64,000 bases of DNA from Plectrocnemia conspersa (Eukaryota > Arthropoda > Insecta > Trichoptera > Polycentropodidae): assembly GCA_009617715.1 (NCBI GenBank), contig VTFK01000350.1:124001-188000 (forward strand), read 5' to 3'. Under the pieces are notes generated by a model. The model saw only the letters and a program-made list of their open reading frames with translations. It ran no database searches and had not been told where the DNA came from. Numbering within the stretch: the stretch's first letter is position 1; every line of letters begins with the position of its first letter. Below, piece after piece: positions 12,281 through 22,588 of this stretch. The position numbers were made by a program, and so were the translations under genes.

Positions 12281-12540
12281 GACAGATGTTGTCGGGCGTC
12301 AAAAAAAGACGGCAACTAACAGCAGCAGCAGCAGCCATGAATGAATCGTGTCGTCAACATTAGTCTCATTCCCTGATCAGGTTCGAGATAACATCTCCGC
12401 GACGATGCCGAATATGTGTGTTTATTCTTCAACTAGTCCTGTTAATTAATTGCCGAGCAAATGTGCAAAACTATCCGACATTTGCGGGTCAAAGCCCCAA
12501 AGAAAACCTGTTCCATCGGCGATTGTTTCTCATTTTGAAA
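12281..12540. other. GC-richer single-copy-looking stretch with a short CAG run
   Basis: A balanced-composition block containing an (AGC)5-like run near 12321-12336 and a TTAATTAATT homeodomain-type site near 12444. It lacks an open frame and repeat signatures. It resembles a conserved non-coding or regulatory block, but I have only composition to go on. Confidence 0.25.
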
Positions 12541-13450
12541 TTCGATTCCCACACAAAATATATGTTTAATATTCATAATTGAAATTCAAATATAATAATA
12601 ATAATAATGATAATATTTTTACATATTTCAGATGCGGCCGCGGACCGCGTGGAAGGCTTAACGGGACAGGTGGATATAAATATACATAAATACGCATTAT
12701 TATTATTTAGAGTCAACATTGTAAGAACATTGGTTTAGTTATTCAGAGAGCAAAGACCAATTTTCAGTTATATTATTAATAAATATTAATATCCAAGTAC
12801 ACAATATACTAATGTATTGGACTAATGAAGTCTTTGAAGATCTTTACATACTGTTTATTGTATTTAAAGCGACTTATGATTACTATATCATAGTCTTATC
12901 AATATAGAGTGGTTTGACGGAGTTGTTAAATCCACGTTCAAATAAATAGTCAGTAGTTCAGAATAAATTCATAGCATCTCTTAGCATCTGTTTTATTAAA
13001 TTTTAACTCTCGTAATTGCAATTCTGATTCTTCAACACTACAACCCAATAGGAAATCTTATGTAGTGCCTTCAAATGCTATTCACTGATAAAAAATGCAG
13101 ATTTTTTTAATCATTTTTTATCTAGATATAACAACCTTCGTTTTGAAAAAATCTGCTAAATAAATTATGCAACATTTGAAAAAAGTTCATCTAGTTTTCT
13201 TATAGTAAACAATCTTTGCTTTCAAAAAAACGTTACAAATTAATCGAAGAGATTAATAATCGACTTAAAGATGAACCCTTTGACAGCCAACAAAAGTCTT
13301 CTGCAATTAAGTGCATAGCTTCTGATTTTATAAACTGCTGTAATTACGTATTTAAATGATCGATTGCAACTAAATATTATCGATGAAACCTACAATTCAC
13401 AACCGAATTTTTAGCATTTTCTTATTGGGAATTAATTATTTTAGGAGGGT
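12541..13450. other. AT-rich DNA, no gene seen
   Basis: AT-rich with an (ATA)n-like run near 12591-12614. Nothing else supported. Confidence 0.5.
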
Positions 13451-13517
13451 TTATTCATTTATTTACGGTCAAAATTAGTCGGAATTTTGGTAACACGGTG
13501 GCGAAAGGCAGCACATT

Positions 13518-13668
13518 CTTTGGCGGACAGCGACGGGAGTTTGACTACCGGTGGTGCCTCGTTCACCGATCACTTATTTATATCATCCAATTAACACGTA
13601 ACTAAATTGTAAACTGCAGCTACCTAATTCGTGTGTAATTACCACCCGTCACCGCTCGTCCGCCAAAG
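13518..13668. repeat. Imperfect 20-24 bp inverted repeat around a 107-bp spacer
   Basis: CTTTGGCGGACAGCGACGGG at 13518-13537 pairs with the block at 13645-13668, whose reverse complement begins CTTTGGCGGACGAGCGG and ends GACGGG. The arms match except for short insertions. They are GC-rich while the spacer is mixed. It could be terminal repeats of a very small element or the stem of a structured RNA; no target duplication was found. Confidence 0.5.
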
Positions 13669-13792
13669 TTTAAACAAAAAATCAAAACAAGCAGAACACA
13701 ACTGAATCTAAAAACGCATGTGCGTAGCCATGCGATTAATAAATCAAATTTGCTTCTCGTCATCGTGGCAAACCACCAGCAAAACTCCGCGC

Positions 13793-13808
13793 GTGCCATC
13801 TAGCGGTG
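13793..13808 (-). promoter_or_regulatory. CTCF-like insulator motif
   Basis: GTGCCATCTAGCGGTG reads CACCGCTAGATGGCAC on the minus strand, a close match to the core CTCF consensus (CC-x-(C/T)-AG-(A/G)-(T/G)-GGC) used by vertebrate and insect CTCF. A second match is at 58399-58410. Only the motif is seen. Confidence 0.45.
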
Positions 13809-13969
13809 TATATGTACGTACATTCCAATATATTTCATTAAAAGTAGTAGATCGGTAAAATAACATACTGTTTATTGTTTTATTACATTTTACGATATTT
13901 ATGATTAAATTGATTATATTTCCCATGGGTAATATAGGTAATTTTCTTGATATTCTATATAACTTTCCG

Positions 13970-14350
13970 GTGATATTCAACAGGTACTATACAATGAACT
14001 GTTATATTGAATCCGTAGAATAGGAAAAGTTGGTGTGAAAAGGCGTTTTCGCGCAAAAGTGAAGTAGGCAGGCAGTCGCACCGGAGCGGAGCGCAGTAGA
14101 CGTGCGGCCCGTCCGGGGCGCTGGCACGCAGTGGCCGGGAGTGGAGTCAGGAGCGTGGGAGCGAGCGACAGGCGGCAGTCGCACGCCGCTCCTCCCGCGC
14201 TCCTCGCCCTCCACGCTCGCCACCACAATCGTCGTACTATATTTTTCGATATGGAAGAATCGGCCGCGTGCGCCTTTCCGTCAAATCTACGATGCAAAAG
14301 TGCGGCGAGGCATTGTCCCCTACGCGAGACGGCGCTACTTAAACTTTTGG
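13970..14350. promoter_or_regulatory. CpG island with an E2F-type dyad
   Basis: A sharply bounded GC/CpG-rich block. The dyad TTTTCGCGCAAAA lies at 14046-14058, a good E2F/DP half-site pair, followed by G-rich and C-rich promoter-like sequence to about 14230. Several frames stay open on both strands (for example 13977-14297 minus and 14102-14398 plus), as expected from composition. I read this as a promoter region rather than as a gene. Confidence 0.45.
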
Positions 14351-14589
14351 ATTTTACATCACCGCTCGGAGTTTTATATTAATTTTAGAATAATTTAAAA
14401 TTTAAATCATAATGATCACTGTATAATTTCGATATTAACATTTTTTTACTGTGATGTACACTGAGTGTACATTATCTTATTATGTGAATATCTCTATAAA
14501 TATATATGTATGTCGAATAGAATATTCATTCGCGATATAAATGGTGTTTTAAAATTAACGCAAGATTTGAATTTGCCGTCATTTGTGCA

Positions 14590-15010
14590 GTATATGTTGG
14601 CAACCCTGAAAAAAAAAATTGACAGCTGAGAGTTTAGGGTTAGTAAAAATGGAGCGTAACGCGATAACAGCGTGTTTTCATTATTAAACAATATCTGAAA
14701 AATAATGATAGTTTGGCGGCCGCAATTCGAAAATTTAATATAAAATATGATCGAAACAGTGTTTTAAGTTCGTCAACTGCGAAGAGATTAATCGAAAAAT
14801 TCAGAGATACTGTGTCGTCCAAAAACAAGCCGTTTAAATGTCAATGTGGAAGCAGTGCGTGAGAGTGTTGGTGAAAATCCCGGAACATCAATTCGGCGTT
14901 GTGGACAAGAATTGCAAATCTCAAGAAGCTCTTTACAGCGTATACTCACAAAAGATCTGTGTCTCCATGCTTATAAAATTCAATTAACACAACAACTGAC
15001 GCATTTATCC
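14590..15010 (+). pseudogene. Tc1/mariner-superfamily transposase, N-terminal fragment
   Basis: A plus-strand frame at about 14839-15020 reads NVEAVRESVGENPGTSIRR, then GQELQISRSSLQRILTKDL and CLHAYKIQLTQQL. This is the DNA-binding (tandem HTH) part of a family common in insects, where it is followed by a DDE domain. Upstream, from an ATG at 14649, pieces of the first helix-turn-helix appear in changing frames with stops. The catalytic domain is absent: after THLSVYG the frame stops in AT-rich DNA. Confidence 0.75.
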
Positions 15011-15024
15011 GTTTACGGATAAAT
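15003..15024. repeat. Perfect hairpin, 9-bp arms
   Basis: ATTTATCCG, a TTTA loop, then CGGATAAAT. It sits exactly where the transposase fragment above breaks off and may mark the deletion junction. Confidence 0.5.
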
Positions 15025-15217
15025 ATAAATATATATTTACGACTTTGACTATTATTATAATGATTATTTCGTAAAAATATTTGTGTTTTTCCATTTTAAA
15101 TCACTATTTTCTCATTATATTTTTTTACATGTAAAATGAGTATACATCACCGGAGCGCGCGAATGTTTTTGCACCGTAAGGGGAAAGTTAAAGTTGCAGC
15201 TTATTGTCTATTATAAT
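15025..15217. other. AT-rich DNA, no gene seen
   Basis: Spacer between the transposase fragment and the hAT-like element; nothing recognised. Confidence 0.5.
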
Positions 15218-15754
15218 CAGGGGTGTAGTGGAGGGTATACGCCGTATACCCTCTGCAACATTTAGCATGCGACAAAAAATAAAATGTATTTCGGTAAATA
15301 ATATTGTATTATAGATACAGCTTTTGGTGAAAAACATTCAAGTGTCTTTGTTTTAGTTGCATCTTGGACGAGACCAAAGAAATATGTTCGATCATGACTG
15401 ATAAAATATCGACCATTAACTGACACTAGGACTAGACTATGTAAAAATAACGAACGTAGCGACAAAGATTGATCTCGACGGTCTGTATGAAATGTTTTTA
15501 TGTAATATGAAATAAAATGAAGTTGCTTTTTAACATATTTAATTTTGATGAATCATTGTTTTAGTAATATTTATATAAAATTATTTTAATTTTTGTCCTT
15601 CATTATTTTAGTTCATTTTCCTTTTTCTAATTCACGGGATGATAAAATACAATACCAAGATATGTAAGAGGGTATAAATATTGCTGCAGGGTATACGATA
15701 TTGTACAAAAACGCGTTACCGTATACCTCTACGAATTTTAGGACTATAGCACTG
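15218..15754. mobile_element. hAT-like non-autonomous element
   Basis: The left end starts CAGGGGTGTAGTGGAGGG; the right end in reverse complement starts CAGTGCTATAGTCC and after a short gap continues GAGGTATACGG. Both share CAG(G/T)G, TAGT and the GAGG(G)TATACG block, typical of CAGNG-type hAT termini. Just inside the left end, GAGGGTATAC-GCC-GTATACCCTC is a perfect hairpin (15231-15253). The 8 bp outside each end are similar but not identical. The interior is AT-rich without a transposase motif. Confidence 0.5.
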
Positions 15755-16539
15755 ATTTATAACCTACACCTCTACTGTTTTCTCGAATTTTATCCCACTC
15801 ATTTACGTTTAGTTCATATGCATCTTCAAATATGTTATGGCACTGTAAAAGAAAGCTTTGCTAACGGTGGGCTACGGACAATGCCAAAGGAAAAAATCCT
15901 AATTGACTCTGCAACAAGATTCTTGCCACGATATAAATCAATTAATATATACAATTACACGCAGAATTCAGCTGCCTATCATACAGAGAAATCTACATGA
16001 TCTATTGTGGCCAGACTCGTTAGCATATCCCTAAATGGTGGATAACGACAAATTAACTGTAGCAGTTTTTGTCAGATTTTCGTGAATCTTTTAATATATA
16101 ATAAATATCGATACATTAAGTTTTATTTTAAAAAAATATTAAAAAATAGGTCATTTAAAAAAAAGACAGGCATGAGCAAAATTCGTCACAACGAAGATAA
16201 AACTACAAGTAGTGTTTCTTCTCGAGAATAATTTCTTCCGAAAAATGCCAAATCAAAATTTTTCTTTCTTTCATTTAATTAAAATTTTTCATAGATCCGT
16301 TCATTCTGTTCCTCAATAATATAAATATATGTACAATAATATACTGTATTATTATAATCGCATCGAGAAAAGCGTGAAGTGAAAATGAGAATTCACATTT
16401 CCCGGGAACTGAAAAACATCGATAAACCAGAATGCGTAAATAAAGTAAGTGGTGAAACACCAGACTTAAACAAGTATAAATCATAATTACTGCTTATAAT
16501 CAATAGATGTCATTTTGCAGCTAGTCTGCAAAGTTAGTA
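15755..16539. other. AT-rich DNA, no gene seen
   Basis: The plus-strand frame 15701-16000 overlaps the hAT-like end and has no domain. A CTCGAGAA-type word near 16211-16221 resembles the element ends at 8.4 and 9.8 kb. Nothing else. Confidence 0.45.
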
Positions 16540-16541
16540 GG

Positions 16542-16692
16542 AACCAATCAGCAGCCTCTGGATTATCAAGTTCAGTGCTATTCCGTCTTTATTACAAAAA
16601 TGGAAGATATAAGGCCAATTTGTGCCGTTCTTTACGTTAGGCAGAAAGTCAGCATAACGCATAAAGAACCATACGTAGGTAAGTTCACATAA
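16542..16692 (+). CDS. Candidate short first coding exon or small ORF
   Basis: A compact gene-start arrangement: a CCAAT box (ACCAATCA, 16542-16549), an arthropod initiator-like TCAGT near 16572, then ATG at 16600 in the context ACAAAAATGG, an excellent insect start context. The frame encodes MEDIRPICAVLYVRQKVSIT and continues HKEPYV to 16678, where TAG|GTAAGT gives a perfect splice-donor consensus. Unspliced, it stops after 30 codons at 16692. Composition is balanced unlike the flanks. No domain is recognisable and no partner exon was found, so it may be chance. Confidence 0.3.
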
Positions 16693-16699
16693 TATTGAT

Positions 16700-17279
16700 T
16701 TAAAACTGTATTGAAAAAATAATATTTAATATCATCTATAGATATAAAAAACTGACGATATTTCAAAGCTTCATAGATCATGATTGTAACGACGTTGCGA
16801 GCTGAAAATAGTTATGTTGGTCTATTAATTACATATTATACCTCTTCAAGGAAGATATGGTCAGAATCTAGGGGAAGTGTGGGCTGACTTGCAGCTAACT
16901 ATAAATTATTTAACTTAAATTTACACGTTCCATTAACAAATATGGAATATAAAAAATGCAGTGTTTTATGTATGTAACTGTAAACATGAGACAGAAATGA
17001 GCAAAAAATATTGATTCTACTCGTCACGCATGCTGTCCAAAAGTAGTCCTTCAGACTTTTTATTTACATAATGACAAAGAACAAAGAACACCATGCAATC
17101 TCTAGAATAAGATATACATATGTCGGTCGATGTTTTGGATCTACGATGGATCTACTCATGGTGGAGTGACTCTGCTCTTTGGAATTAAAGTAAATGTGTA
17201 CTGATGAAGCTCAATGCAACACACTTTGTGGGATATAAAATATTTAAGATCCATTGGTTTGAGAGAAATATAAAATTTC
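16700..17279. other. AT-rich DNA, no gene seen
   Basis: No exon partner for the frame at 16600 was recognised here. Confidence 0.5.
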
Positions 17280-17640
17280 TAGACGAACTCGCATCGTGTA
17301 AATGCGGCTTTAGAGACGCGGCATCGGAAACGACCTAATATATCGATCGATCGCTCTCGATTTAGATCGGGGAGATTCCTCGGCGCTGACAATCGACGCC
17401 TTCGAAAGGTCGGCCGGTGATTCCATCACACCGGCGGCAAGCCAACGATTATTTCCGTAACAATTATTATTAAGCACCGACGTCGGCGCGAACACAACGG
17501 TGGACTTCGTCTAACTCTAGGCGAAAAAGAATCGCCTTTCGCACGGCCAACAGGTTTCCAGACCGCAAGACTTCCACTAGTTACGGTTCAATTGCGGTCT
17601 GCGGAGGATCTGCGACAATTAGCATAGCCTTCGATGCAAA
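17280..17640. promoter_or_regulatory. CpG-rich patch with several short hairpins
   Basis: CpG-dense block with (ATCG)n-like sequence near 17340-17354. Short inverted repeats include AGGCGA/TCGCCT near 17519-17537, GACCGCAA/TTGCGGTC across 17561-17599, and CCGGTGAT/ATCAC-ACCGG near 17414-17434. A minus-strand 61-codon frame lies inside but lacks domain signals. A possible promoter or structured transcript. Confidence 0.3.
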
Positions 17641-18759
17641 AATACAACAAAAATAATACAATACAATTACTCGTAGCAACGAAAAAAACCTATTTCACCA
17701 GCGTAATGTCTATTTTTATCGGTCGTAATAATCATCATGCGAAAATCAATCTATTCTGTTGTTAGACAAAAAATAATACGTTTACCGTAATAAGGAAATT
17801 GTTAGATAATAAAACAGCGGGGGTGGTGATTTATATTATTTTTAATTTATTTATATAATGTTTGTGAACCATTTGTGCAACATAAATAATTTCGAATACA
17901 ACTCCCGTTGAAATCCTATTCGCGGATACAAAGCCTCGCACGATAATAACCGAGATTTATGCATACATGTATGCATTTTCTCACGTACGTCCGAGCGAGT
18001 TGTCGTGTAAACACAATGGCAGTGGTCAAACACAATTTTATGTTACCTTGCGCGAAATTCGACACGAAAGAATGTTTCTGAAAATCGACGGCGGCTGCAA
18101 ATAATTGAATCGCATATTTGCGTGCACTAACAAGACTTTATACAAAAATATATATTTGCATAAATATTGAGAGCTGAAACAAAGCGAAATAAAAGAATAG
18201 CAGCAATCATGGAAAATGTACTTATTCTCCGCGAGAAAGCTTTCGAATGCAGACTATTAAGTCAGCGAGCGCCATTGGTCAAATATCACCCTAAAGTCTA
18301 ATTTAGGCATCATTTTTTTTTACTGATTTTCGCGTAGAGATTAAAAAAACATCAATCGGGCGACTAGTCAAATTTTACAAAATTTACAGATTATTTTACT
18401 GATTGACAAATAACATTGTGTCAATGATCAAGATTTAATATAAGTGGCAGCACGTTAATTTTACTCAATGGACAATATAATGGACGAAGATTTGATTTTT
18501 TGCTTCATGCGGCTTCAAACTCAATTCGCCTTGCCTTCACCACGACAATATATAAGTCACAAGTACAATAGCTCAATGCTACAGGAACGGTCAAAGTGTT
18601 TAATGGTACAACATAACTAGGAAAGCCGAGTACTAAAAGCAATTTACATTTACTTATATACATATGTATAAAATAAGAAAGAAGACTTTTAATTCATAGT
18701 GCTAAGATACGTACTACGTAAGTGCGTATGTGTGTGCAAGTGTGCGTAGTACGAAATAA
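17641..18759. other. AT-rich DNA, no gene seen
   Basis: Contains a small CpG-richer segment near 17920-18120, including TTGCGCGAAA. No gene or repeat end is supported. Confidence 0.45.
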
Positions 18760-18970
18760 AAGAAGAATGATGTGCATTGACCTCATTAGTGTGTACGGCA
18801 CGGTCTGCTGGTATTATGAATGGGGATGTGACGTCACGGAGGGGAGGGGGGGAAGCACCGGAAGTGGATTGTTTCAAACAAGGATGCCGCTGCGTTCGCG
18901 CGCGAAACGACCGATGCGCGAAATCGCAAAGAAACAACAAAAATATACATAAGCGAGACGTTGCGAATAA
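18760..18970. promoter_or_regulatory. Promoter-like cluster: CRE, ETS and E2F-type sites
   Basis: Within about 80 bp lie a perfect CRE (TGACGTCA, 18829-18836), a G-rich tract (18840-18852), a perfect ETS/GABP site (ACCGGAAGTG, 18857-18866) and the palindrome TTCGCGCGCGAA (18895-18906), an E2F-type site, followed by more CpG. This is the usual layout of a housekeeping promoter. Frames on both strands are short and lack domains. The direction of transcription cannot be decided. Confidence 0.5.
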
Positions 18971-19720
18971 GCGTAAATGCGCAAAAAACAGGGTAATTAA
19001 ATTATTGATGAAACTGGCAGATTAGTATGTTTACTACGCCACCGAGTATGAGCGTATTCTATAAAATTATGGTATATAGTTAATCTACCGCTATAACTTG
19101 TTAATTTACCGTGAGATCAAGGCGTGCGTGTGACAATACTACAGACAAGTGATCGATATCTGGCAATTGAAATTAATATTAATAAATTACTTTTACAGCT
19201 CGGACCGATATTTATATTATTTGTATTATATGTTGCAGTATTTTAGTTACTTTTGAAAATTCGCTATAATATTTACACAATAGACCTTCTAGAATTCATA
19301 AGAATTTAAGATAGATTGAATTTCTCGAAATATTTTATCGCTCATTTAGAGTTGTTGTTATCGTTGTAAACTTGCGTAGTGAAAATATTTATAAATAATT
19401 ATCGAGTAAAAAACTGCGATATTTATGTGTATTCAGCAATTTAGATATAGACAAGAAAATTTTACGTACAGTTACGTCGGTTATAGTCAATCAATCCAAT
19501 GTTGTAATGGATGCAATAAATCGGGTTAAGTGTAAAAATAACTACTTACATGATTAGTGAGTATTTGCAAAACATTTGAGGCGTATACCTGCCAAAAAAA
19601 CACTGTTAACCGAACAAGTGTCTAAAACGCTTGAAATTGCGCAATCGACACAGAAAATTGACTAGACTGTTTCAGATAGAACGAAATTTATGCCCTTTGA
19701 TGAGAGTAAAATAAATTCAT
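18971..19720. other. AT-rich DNA, no gene seen
   Basis: No exon with a recognisable domain was found beside the promoter-like cluster. A weakly protein-like run lies near 19675-19720. Confidence 0.4.
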
Positions 19721-19921
19721 ATGTTTACGGGCAACTGCGAAATCAAAGAGCTAGATGATCCGGGGGGGTGCTTCTTATATTCCGGAATGGAAGGTATTCC
19801 TACACATTGGATTATAAAACAGTCACGGATTTTCTTTCATCCCTTCAATAGAAAAGCACGTAAGCTCAAATTTGGACTGCATCTCGAGAATGTTCTTACA
19901 TTCTGTCATCAGCAAAAATAG
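19721..19921 (+). CDS. Unrecognised 66-codon ATG frame
   Basis: Starts at a real ATG and encodes a mixed-composition peptide beginning MFTGNCEIKELDDPGGCFLY and ending HLENVLTFCHQQK. It has more charged residues and Gly/Pro than chance frames in this AT-rich DNA usually show. It lacks a signal peptide, membrane span or known motif. A further short protein-like stretch in another frame lies near 20038-20104, so a decayed gene is possible. Chance is equally plausible. Confidence 0.2.
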   Translation: MFTGNCEIKELDDPGGCFLYSGMEGIPTHWIIKQSRIFFHPFNRKARKLKFGLHLENVLTFCHQQK

Positions 19922-20862
19922 TTAGAAATGATATTGTGTGCAAATAATTCCTTATTTACATCGATAAAATATCCCTGAGCCATAATTGAGAAAAAAATCA
20001 ATTGCACACTCAACGAGCAAACAAAAACCTATTGAAGTGATCGAAGTGAACGCCACCACGAGGAAATAATCCACGAAATCGTTGAATCATTAAATAAAAC
20101 TACATGATTTTAAAATATTTTAGTTAAGCACAGATTCAATATTTACTTTATCTATCTATTCTTGTGCACTAATATTTTATAATTTGTTACTATATGTATA
20201 CATACGATCCTGGATTATTGGATATTAGTAATTTGTACAATATTCTAAGGGCGTACGCTCTCAAATAATTACGTCATTGCATATTCATTCGATGTGCACA
20301 AAGAGAGTGAGTCGCGAATTTAAAAAACATCCGACCTTTGCATGTGGTCCAATTCGAGAAGGCGGTAGGTGTCTAAAAAATGACCTATTAAACTATAAAA
20401 ACGCACTAAGAATGTACTCGGTCGTCGGGCATAAAAAAAGGCATGAGCGATTCTTTATGGCGTTTGAGCTTACATAATAATTAAGTAAGCTCGAGACATC
20501 GTGAGAACAATGAAATGTGCTCACAATATAAATATTATATAGTGGCGGACACATGCTGAGAAAACGAACTCGATAATGTACAGTTCGGGCGATGAGTGCC
20601 ATAAAGAGGCGAAACACTATTGTAATATTTCATTCGATGGAAAATCTTGTCCATAGGAAGCATTAATATAAAATTAACAACATAAACAAACTCTCATTTT
20701 CCGCAAAAAAATGCCAATGCTTATTGACCGTACAGTACCATATAATAAAGACTATGTTGTAAGTTTTGATCGATTCGTTCGAAGGAGGAATGAAAACTAG
20801 CGTTCCAATTTGATATATTATTTTTAACCATATATGTAGCTGATTGTTGATATTAAAACGAT
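19922..20862. other. AT-rich DNA, no gene called
   Basis: Frames 20277-20477 (plus) and 20393-20617 (minus) overlap on opposite strands without motifs. Nothing else is supported. Confidence 0.4.
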
Positions 20863-20917
20863 AAGCTGGTTTATATATTATAATCTAGAATCTAGATTAT
20901 AATAGATAAACCAGCTT
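20863..20917. repeat. 55-bp near-perfect palindrome
   Basis: AAGCTGGTTTA plus an AT-rich stretch to TCTAGA, then the mirrored arm ending TAAACCAGCTT. The arms are about 27 bp with minor mismatches and almost no loop. It directly precedes a hAT-like coding remnant and may be a foldback remnant or a cruciform-forming site. Confidence 0.75.
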
Positions 20918-20939
20918 TCGATATTATAAGAAGATTTCC

Positions 20940-21400
20940 ACTGAGTAATACAGCATTGACGAAATAGCTCAGTGCGTAGAAAATTCTTTATGTGAGTACT
21001 TAAAAATATCTGAATTCTCTATACAGCTTCATGAGTCAACTTTGTCGGGAAAAGAAGCTTTACTTTTAGATTAATCCCAAGAACTGTTATTTACTAAATG
21101 TTTGGAAACTGAAATATTTAATGAATTGCTACTGATGGTGACCCGGCAATGGTAGGACAACACCAAGCCTTTCTGGCATACTTAAAATAAGATATAAATG
21201 TTGTAATATTATCATTCTGGCTATTTTGCAAGCATCGAATGCAGTCATACGAGCAATAATTAATAACGAGTTCTAAATGAATCACCGTGTTTGGCTTAAC
21301 GAAAAATTGACAAAGAAGTGTTTAAAGATAATTGTCAAAAGAGAAGAAGACAATGCAAAAGTCAAAGGGACTACGATAAAGTTAATCGACGAAGTGTGAC
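20940..21400 (+). pseudogene. hAT/ZBED-type transposase fragment
   Basis: Plus-strand frame 20952-21071 reads SIDEIAQCVENSLCEYLKIS, then FSIQLHESTLSGKEALLLD. This matches the start of the catalytic core of ZBED5/FAM200-like hAT proteins, where the first catalytic Asp lies in an IQ(L/I)DEST block; here it is His (LHEST). After an in-frame stop come TKCLETEIFNELL and, in another frame, DGDPAMVGQHQAFLAYLK, the equivalent of the (A)DGAPAM-G block. Substitution, stops and frame shifts mark it as dead. Confidence 0.8.
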
Positions 21401-21418
21401 CGAATTAGTGTGATATTC

Positions 21419-21454
21419 ATTTCTCATCTCGAATAGATATTCAAGATGAGAAAT
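21419..21454. repeat. Hairpin, 15-bp arms with one mismatch
   Basis: ATTTCTCATCTCGAA, a short AT-rich loop, then TTCAAGATGAGAAAT. It separates the ZBED-type remnant from the next element-like block. Confidence 0.6.
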
Positions 21455-21469
21455 CTTATTTTTATCAAT

Positions 21470-22290
21470 TTTATGAATTTAGAGGATTGGGAGAATTTTA
21501 TTTAATTTTCTCTAGAAAATCGATAATTTTCAAAATTTATTAGGAACAACGTACATTTTATTTTTGAAATATTTTCAACAAAATACTGAAATAATATGAG
21601 ACTAAACTTTTTTTCTTTTTTATAAATTGTCCACAAATAATACAGATAAAAATAATATTTACAAAAATATATCACGAATCACGATTTATAACAAGAAAGA
21701 ATAATATATAATTATTTTGAGGAAAAATAATCAAAAAAATTAATGGAAGAATTTATTCTCTAAGAAAATGGTATTTTATAAACGAAGACAATCTATTGAT
21801 TTATCCGATAATTTTCAGAGAAAAGTTTTCCTCGTTCTATTGGTTTTATTATACTAAATACTGTTTTTAGAAGTTTTAGAATGTCCGTCAACTTTCCAGT
21901 TGCTTTGTAGAAGTTTATCTCTTTTGTCAGTGTCCGAAAATGTTCATCAGCTATTTGGTTCATCTTTGAATTAAGTGTTTAATGGATGAAACAGCCGTTT
22001 CAATGTTGCTTTGGATAATTTTATTATTTTGTGATTCGTCCAAATGAAAACAATTTGGGTTGTGCAATAAAATGAACAATGATATTAACGTCACACTCGT
22101 GTCTTTTAGAATTTTCGGACATTGATTTAATTTAGAATGCAATATAAAAATAAGGTACAAATTTAAAATATTTTCAAGATTGTCATAAATAATTTCTCAA
22201 GAATTAGATTTTCAAAATTTCAAAATAAAATATTCTCCAGAAAAGAAAATTGACATTATTCAGAATTTCTCGTTCACAATCTCTAAAGCT
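21470..22290 (-). mobile_element. Possible hAT-like remnant with TTCTC/GAGAA-rich ends
   Basis: End-like words rich in TTTTCTC and AGAAAA occur at 21490-21560 and 22190-22285 and resemble those near 8.4 and 9.8 kb. On the minus strand near 21800-21960 a frame reads LTDILKLLKTVFSIIKPIER, then GKLFSENYR, loosely like the hAT dimerisation region (usually ..PPTS-x-x-(S/A)ER-x-FS). The match is weak and the element ends are not fixed. Confidence 0.35.
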
Positions 22291-22588
22291 AGACTGAATC
22301 ATGTACACTGCACAGTATACTCTCGATTATCTGGGCTAACGATAGGGAGGAAGGGCACGGATAATTGAAAAAATGGATAATCCGAACTACCAATATTTTA
22401 TTTTATTTTAAAATATATTTTCAATACAGATTTTAATTTATTAAGAAAATTTGTGATTCTTGTTTATGCTTTTGAGAATCTCCTAATAAATTTCGAATAA
22501 CAGTACGAATGTTTCTGAGAGTTATTATATTATTATATTCGAATCCTCTTTGTTCAATGTAGTTCAGTAAAGTTTCAAGTCTTGTGAC

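Noticed and set aside
17561..17599. microRNA hairpin candidate (GACCGCAA/TTGCGGTC)
   Set aside because: The stem is only 8 bp with a 23-nt loop, and no known conserved insect microRNA seed was recognised anywhere in the window.
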